Origin: JAAZPG01 sp012797375 | Lineage (GTDB): Bacteria > Acidobacteriota > Aminicenantia > Aminicenantales > UBA4085 | DNA: 10,213 nt | Direction of reading: 5' to 3' | NCBI GenBank assembly: GCA_937868205.1 | Contig: CALMMC010000021.1 | Location: forward strand, 1-10,213 | Position numbers and translations under genes: made by a program | The notes under the pieces: model-generated | Databases searched by the model: none | Told to the model about the DNA's origin: nothing | Seen by the model: only the letters and a program-made list of their open reading frames with translations | Shown here: positions 6,184-10,213 of the stretch, in pieces | How positions within the stretch are numbered: position 1 is the stretch's first letter | Layout of the letters: every line of letters starts with the position of its first letter

Positions 6184-7389
6184 TTACATTTTACAGCTAG
6201 GAACACACTTATTATGTTTTTCTTTAATATAATTAAAGACAACTGAACAAGCATTGCACCCATATCGATAAATGCAATTATGACAGTCTTCGTGTTTCCC
6301 AAGATTATTTTTTAACCAAAATCCTTCTCTATTATCAAACTTCTTCACATATTCCTCAAATATTTTCCCATTTTTCCAATTCAGAAAAACGATATTGCTC
6401 CACAAACAAGGTTTCATTTTTCCTTCATTATCTATGCTAAGAGAATACCCCCAACATCTATGAAAATGCTTTCTAAAATAGAAATCATAGAATTCAACCG
6501 CCCCTATAAGGGAAGGTTTAATTGCTTTTCGGTACCATTCAAGATTATATAAATCTTTTCTTAATAAATATTTCTCATACACCGTAATATTCTTTTTTGC
6601 TTTTTCAATCCTAATTTTCGTTTTAATATCTACGTTGTGATTATAATAGACACATGCCCGTCGGGGAAACTTCCATTCTGTTACCCGAGTCAAAAGATCC
6701 TCCATGCCGGGAAGAATTAATAAAGTGAAGAATAGGGGGCCATGACACGACTTTATCAGTTCTTTTATATGTCCATTAGTATCTCTTACATTCTCATGTG
6801 AGATAGGAATGTTTATATTCAAGTATTTAGGGTTACTCCTACATAATTCACTTATCAACTTTTTCAGATTGCTGAAGAGAAGAGGATTCCCCCCATAAAT
6901 TTCCACCCCGTTTATCATGTTTTTAAAGCGGCCTAAGTCTGTAACGAAGTTATTTAGTTCTGTTTTGCTCCATTCAATATTGCTTCCTAAACAACAACAG
7001 TTAATATACTCGTTGCAGCTACCGCAATAACAATCACATCTCCCTGTAGGCTGAATAGTAATGTTTTTTATAAAAAATGGGTATTTCTCCGAATAATATA
7101 GAGAATCAAGCGGCGTATTTGTTTCTATCCGACAATATGGCCGATTCAATTCTAATATAATCTCATTCGTTATTCCTTCACTAATAATGCATTTTAATTG
7201 GTTAGCTTTAATTCCAAGCTCTGATGCTCTTTCTTTTATCTGAATGATACTCTTATACGTTTTGCCAGAAAATAATTCCACTACTTCCGGCGGCACATTA
7301 TAGACTTGCCCATTTAGTAGATCATACAATACTCCTTCACTCTTGTTGCTTTGAGCGCTAACAAATGAATGAAAACCGTAATACTTCAT
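6184..7389 (-). CDS. Radical SAM/SPASM protein (second maturase, distal gene of RiPP-like operon)
   Basis: A 401-aa radical SAM enzyme with an auxiliary-cluster SPASM domain. The N-terminal 100 residues resemble a small PqqD/RRE-like or leader-binding region (inference). The canonical C-x3-C-x2-C binding the SAM [4Fe-4S] cluster is C118, C122, C125 (RCDCYCGSC), with an extra Cys120 inside the loop. A C-C-C triplet follows at 131-133. The usual GGEP motif is YGGNP (165-169), losing the Glu. The C-terminal SPASM pattern is C312...G323-x4-C328, then C369-x2-C372-x5-C378-x2-C381, with C395 and C399. Its ATG overlaps the propeller stop (ATGA), indicating coupled translation. In Bacteroidales GG-type systems the partner of the maturase is a pseudo-rSAM lacking the cluster cysteines. 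Here they are kept, so it may be catalytic. Confidence 0.85.
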   Translation of the reverse strand: MKYYGFHSFVSAQSNKSEGVLYDLLNGQVYNVPPEVVELFSGKTYKSIIQIKERASELGIKANQLKCIISEGITNEIILELNRPYCRIETNTPLDSLYYSEKYPFFIKNITIQPTGRCDCYCGSCNEYINCCCLGSNIEWSKTELNNFVTDLGRFKNMINGVEIYGGNPLLFSNLKKLISELCRSNPKYLNINIPISHENVRDTNGHIKELIKSCHGPLFFTLLILPGMEDLLTRVTEWKFPRRACVYYNHNVDIKTKIRIEKAKKNITVYEKYLLRKDLYNLEWYRKAIKPSLIGAVEFYDFYFRKHFHRCWGYSLSIDNEGKMKPCLWSNIVFLNWKNGKIFEEYVKKFDNREGFWLKNNLGKHEDCHNCIYRYGCNACSVVFNYIKEKHNKCVPSCKM

Positions 7390-8624
7390 TTTTCTATTAT
7401 TGAGTATACTTCATGTGAAAAGCTATACTCTCCATTATTTTCAACAAGTTTTTTTGTCACATAATAATCCCCAACCCACTTTGTTGCCAATAGGTTAGGA
7501 AATGGAATATAAAAGCTTCCATCATAGCTAAGGGTAGGCAGGTTAAATACTAACACCTCGTTCTGCTGCTTTTCCCAATCTCTTTTTCCTGATATTATTA
7601 AAAGCCAATCCTTAATAACTTTAATACCCATAATTGCTGGTGAATGTGAAGGAACATAATAAACAGGCCTGTTAATTCTCCTTAAATATTCCTCGGTCTC
7701 ACCTTGCAAATAATTAACCCACTCGTCAATTTCCTTTCGATCCAGGTTGAACGTGCTTGTATCCATAGGGATTGAGTATTTACTTTTTCGATTTCCTTGG
7801 AAATCAATACTTTCTATTTCTGGCTTTTCAATGTCTACGATAAAATAAATCATGTTTCTTTTCCAATCTACAGACAACATACGTTTCAATCTCAATTGCT
7901 CATAGATATCCATAAAATCCACTCTTTGGCCGGTAGTCGTTTGCTGTTTTTCACGCTCAATCCAGCTTGGAGGTCTTGGCTTTCTCGACGCTGATATTAT
8001 TTTAAGGTTTTTAAATAATCCATTAAAAAGAACGATATAGTAGTTAAGATTTTCATAGAACCCGGTTGATTCAAATGAAGTTACAATTTGGTCGTCTTTC
8101 TCCTCAAGAGAGCTGCCACCGTAGAAGCTAAATAGATATTTTGTCCCATATCCATCAATCATATTGGAAAACTTAAATAACGTCTCTATTTTAAATCCGT
8201 TTATATCAATGCTCTTTAAATAATCATTATCGATACAGTAAATTTTTCCTGAAGCAGATACCCATGTTGTGTCAAATCCTAATATTCTTATTTCATCAGG
8301 TCCATCTCCACTCTTGATTCTCTTCTCCTTAATCATCTTCCCCGAATAATCAAAGAGTTTTAACATTAGTTCACTGCCCGTGCGATTCATGAGTTCATCA
8401 CAAATAATCCCCGAGGAACAAGGCAAACATATTCTCCCACTAAATCCACTCTCGAATATCTTTTTAATTTTTAGTTTATCGAATACTTTTGTTTTTGTTA
8501 TTAACAATGTCTGGGACTTCTTTTTTTTACTACAAAAACTCATTAACGAAATCGATATTATTAATAAAATAGTGCAGCTCGACCAAATAAGCCCATTAGC
8601 TTTTTTGATACTCAAGGTAATCAC
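7386..8624 (-). CDS. 6-bladed beta-propeller protein, membrane-anchored or exported
   Basis: A 412-aa protein with a basic N-terminus, a hydrophobic stretch at about 11-30 (LIWSSCTILLIISISLMSF) and Cys31 followed by SKKKK. This looks like a lipoprotein signal, but the residue before Cys is Phe, which is not a standard lipobox, so it may instead be a signal anchor. The rest is beta-rich with repeated short strands. It carries SGDGPDE at about 105-111, matching the G-x-GP-x-E signature of 6-bladed propellers (BF3164/NHL-like). It starts with GTG at 8624, inside the upstream maturase gene (29-bp overlap), with AGGAGG four bases before it. It ends in an ATGA overlap with the next gene. Placed between two peptide maturases, it may be an envelope partner, receptor or cargo of the modified product. 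That role is inference, and no enzyme motif is visible. Confidence 0.7.
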   Translation of the reverse strand: MITLSIKKANGLIWSSCTILLIISISLMSFCSKKKKSQTLLITKTKVFDKLKIKKIFESGFSGRICLPCSSGIICDELMNRTGSELMLKLFDYSGKMIKEKRIKSGDGPDEIRILGFDTTWVSASGKIYCIDNDYLKSIDINGFKIETLFKFSNMIDGYGTKYLFSFYGGSSLEEKDDQIVTSFESTGFYENLNYYIVLFNGLFKNLKIISASRKPRPPSWIEREKQQTTTGQRVDFMDIYEQLRLKRMLSVDWKRNMIYFIVDIEKPEIESIDFQGNRKSKYSIPMDTSTFNLDRKEIDEWVNYLQGETEEYLRRINRPVYYVPSHSPAIMGIKVIKDWLLIISGKRDWEKQQNEVLVFNLPTLSYDGSFYIPFPNLLATKWVGDYYVTKKLVENNGEYSFSHEVYSIIEK

Positions 8625-9912
8625 TCACCCTCCTTTTAAAATCACTAATGGCCTGCTTACAATATTCTTCTAATACTATTTTTCCGTTAAATCCAACAAA
8701 AGCAGTACACGCTACACATATTGATTGTATTAAACAATTCTTGCATTTTTGAGTTAATCTAATTCTTTCCCTCTCAAGCTCTTCTATTCTTTTAAAATTA
8801 AATCCCTTTACTAAACTGCCTATGCCAAATCCCTGGCCTATTTTTTCGCATGCCTGAAATTCACCATCTACTGTTATATAAATAGATTTTTCGCCAAGGA
8901 TACAAAATGCTCCATAGCCCCCTTTATCCCTTATTGTCAACGAATTTAAGCCAAAACCAAAATGATATTTCCATATTTGTTGCTCTATCTTGGTAAGTTT
9001 TTCTCCGTGGTTCATTTTCTCTCGAATTTCTATAGTTACTTCCTTCTCATTTTTTCCATTTTCGGGATACTTTAGACTCGAATATATAGTTTTAACATGG
9101 CCTAAATTCAGCCTTGAACAACTTTCAAAAATTTCTTTCGAAAAGTATTCCCTAATTTGCTTCATATCAGTATCTGGCACGTAAACAATAGAGTAATCTA
9201 CATGCTTCTTATAGTATTCTGGGTAATTTTCATAAATGTATAATAACTTATCAAACAATATTTCGTATGTTCCTTTTCCTCTATTTTTATTTTGTATTTC
9301 CAGCGGACCGTCAAGGCTAATTACAATACGCACATTATTAGAAGCCAGAAAATCGATCTTTTCCTTGTCTAAAAGCAATCCATTAGTTGTCATATCAAAG
9401 TTTAATATAGCTGAATTACCTCTTTCATTAGAAAACCTCTTCCGAGCATAGATTAAGGACTCTTTTAATACTTCATAATTCTTCAACGGTTCTCCACCAT
9501 AATAGCCGACAGTAAAAAATTCTGGATTATAATTAATTCGTTTGTTCTTTTCAATCCAATTTAGAAAATAATCAATAGATAGCTTTGCCATTTTTATGTT
9601 CATATATTTTTTTGAATGCTTTCTTTCACTTATAAACCTCCCCGAATAAACACAATATCTGCATTTAAGATTGCAATCTTGAGATAACTCTAAAACAATC
9701 TTTCTCACGCTCCCAATTCTACGACGAATTCCTTCTTTCAATCGATTATCACTAACCGTCTTTGGCTGCAATTTACTTAAAAAAAACGCTATTTTCTCTG
9801 AATAAGATGAGTTGGATAAATCTATTTCTTTAGGTAATAATAGATTATATTTTGGATAATAATTGTATTCGATATTATTGTTATCCGTAAGGATCGTTTT
9901 GTAGTATTCCAT
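8596..9912 (-). CDS. Radical SAM/SPASM peptide maturase (first gene of RiPP-like operon)
   Basis: A 438-aa radical SAM enzyme of the SPASM/twitch peptide-maturase type, expected to install a cross-link or other radical modification on a ribosomal peptide. The N-terminal 70 residues are a family-typical leader-binding-like region. The SAM cluster motif CNLKCRYC is C80, C84, C87, followed by YSGRFISERKHS. Barrel motifs are YYGGEP (137-142), TTNG (175-178) and SLDGP (199-203). SPASM cysteines are C337...G350-x4-C355, then C390-x2-C393-x5-C399-x2-C402 and C418, enough for two auxiliary clusters. The ATG at 9912 has only a weak upstream GCGG. It is the promoter-proximal gene of a three-gene unit and overlaps the propeller gene by 29 bp. 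The gene is clearly AT-richer than the mobile elements. No adjacent precursor is certain. Confidence 0.9.
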   Translation of the reverse strand: MEYYKTILTDNNNIEYNYYPKYNLLLPKEIDLSNSSYSEKIAFFLSKLQPKTVSDNRLKEGIRRRIGSVRKIVLELSQDCNLKCRYCVYSGRFISERKHSKKYMNIKMAKLSIDYFLNWIEKNKRINYNPEFFTVGYYGGEPLKNYEVLKESLIYARKRFSNERGNSAILNFDMTTNGLLLDKEKIDFLASNNVRIVISLDGPLEIQNKNRGKGTYEILFDKLLYIYENYPEYYKKHVDYSIVYVPDTDMKQIREYFSKEIFESCSRLNLGHVKTIYSSLKYPENGKNEKEVTIEIREKMNHGEKLTKIEQQIWKYHFGFGLNSLTIRDKGGYGAFCILGEKSIYITVDGEFQACEKIGQGFGIGSLVKGFNFKRIEELERERIRLTQKCKNCLIQSICVACTAFVGFNGKIVLEEYCKQAISDFKRRVSDYLEYQKS

Positions 9913-9980
9913 AATATATTCCGCTTTCAGCGCCAGCCTTTTCTATGGCTTCATGACTACTTTTTGCTTGACGCTACTTA

Positions 9981-10009
9981 ATAATATAGTAGTCGCTACT
10001 CCGTCACAA
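9981..10009 (-). promoter_or_regulatory. Candidate sigma-70-type promoter of the radical SAM operon
   Basis: On the minus strand, TTGTGA (10004-10009, four of six matches to the -35 consensus) and TATTAT (9981-9986, five of six to the -10) are separated by exactly 17 bp. They would start transcription about 60 nt before the maturase ATG. A 7-bp inverted repeat, GACTACT (9955-9961) and AGTAGTC (9988-9994), overlaps the promoter and start region and might be an operator. Consensus matches of this quality also occur by chance in AT-rich DNA. Confidence 0.35.
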
Positions 10010-10042
10010 TGTCTCTCCAATCATGACACTGGAAAGCGATAT

Positions 10043-10147
10043 TTACGCGGGCGAGATCATATGAAAAACAAATCCATGACCAAGACAACATGAGCAAGGA
10101 TAGCCATATGTCGCACTCACACCGACAGACGAGCACCCCGACATCAT
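10043..10147 (-). CDS. Possible small Cys-rich peptide ORF (34 aa), doubtful
   Basis: The only short frame upstream of the maturase with features of interest. It has an ATG-ATG start, 34 residues, four cysteines (one near the start and a C-x-C-C cluster around residues 18-21), several glycines and aromatics, and ends at TAA. It is on the operon strand, about 130 bp upstream. Against it: there is no ribosome binding site, it lies upstream of the best promoter candidate, there is no typical leader, and an overlapping 58-codon frame without ATG at the start is equally open. It could be a RiPP precursor or chance. Confidence 0.15.
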   Translation of the reverse strand: MMSGCSSVGVSATYGYPCSCCLGHGFVFHMISPA

Positions 10148-10197
10148 GGCCGAAGCGAAGTACCAAATCCCATTAAACTTTCAGCCCTCACCGATAC

Positions 10198-10213
10198 CTG
10201 TCTCTTATACACA
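10198..10213. other. Tn5/Nextera mosaic-end adapter sequence (artefact)
   Basis: CTGTCTCTTATACACA is identical to the first 16 bases of the 19-bp Tn5 mosaic-end complement used in Nextera-type libraries. Its position flush at the end of the window indicates untrimmed adapter at a contig end, not genomic sequence. Confidence 0.93.

Larger units (their letters stand above)
9913..10197. other. Upstream region of the radical SAM operon, no certain gene
   Basis: About 285 bp. It contains the candidate promoter, the GACTACT/AGTAGTC inverted repeat and two direct copies of CGCTACT (9972-9978, 9994-10000). From about 10015 onwards the sequence is visibly richer in G and C than the operon and has no recognisable gene. 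The doubtful 34-aa frame is described separately. A precursor gene or the rest of the cluster may lie beyond the window. Confidence 0.5.

Noticed and set aside
9996..10172. 58-codon open frame on the minus strand upstream of the maturase
   Set aside because: There is no ATG near its beginning and no RBS. It overlaps another open frame and shows no recognisable features.
1..10213. CRISPR arrays, tRNA or rRNA genes
   Set aside because: I saw no regularly spaced repeats and no recognisable tRNA or rRNA segments on either strand.

Overview
The window looks like the end of a bacterial metagenomic contig rich in insertion sequences. It falls into a left half of mobile elements and gene debris, a single housekeeping-type enzyme in the middle, and a compact AT-rich operon on the minus strand at the right. 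The taxon cannot be fixed from the sequence. The combination of IS21 and IS256 elements, a 6-bladed beta-propeller protein carrying a G-x-GP-x-E signature and SPASM radical SAM enzymes would suit an uncultivated Acidobacteriota/Aminicenantes- or Bacteroidota-like bacterium. That is a low-confidence inference.

Positions 1-2402: a frameshifted piece of an IS256-family (Mutator-type) transposase on the minus strand abuts a complete IS21-family element at 207-2402. The IS21 element has 54-bp terminal inverted repeats, istA with two closely spaced starts each with its own ribosome binding site, and a translationally coupled istB. Positions 2403-3137: the 3' part of a gene for a tandem-HTH (XRE-like) regulator, beheaded by the IS21 right end, runs into the C-terminal part of an unrecognised, probably decayed gene on the opposite strand. 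The IS21 flanks do not match each other (IS256 fragment on one side, HTH gene on the other) and there is no target duplication. This is therefore a rearranged junction or an assembly join, not a simple insertion.

Positions 3443-4525: an intact FMN-dependent nitronate monooxygenase/2-nitropropane dioxygenase-family protein. Positions about 4698-6021: a second, complete IS256-family element with an intact 402-aa transposase, diverged from the fragment at the left edge.

Positions 6184-9912, minus strand: three overlapping genes, transcribed right to left. They are a radical SAM/SPASM peptide maturase (438 aa), an exported or membrane-anchored 6-bladed beta-propeller protein (412 aa), and a second radical SAM/SPASM protein (401 aa). 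Overlaps of 29 bp and 4 bp indicate one translationally coupled transcription unit, with a candidate promoter at 9981-10009. This looks like a RiPP-type (ribosomally made, radical-SAM-modified peptide) system, reminiscent of Bacteroidales systems that pair an rSAM maturase with an rSAM-like partner. No convincing precursor gene is visible. The upstream side is cut off by the window end, where the last 16 bases match the Tn5/Nextera mosaic end and are almost certainly library adapter.
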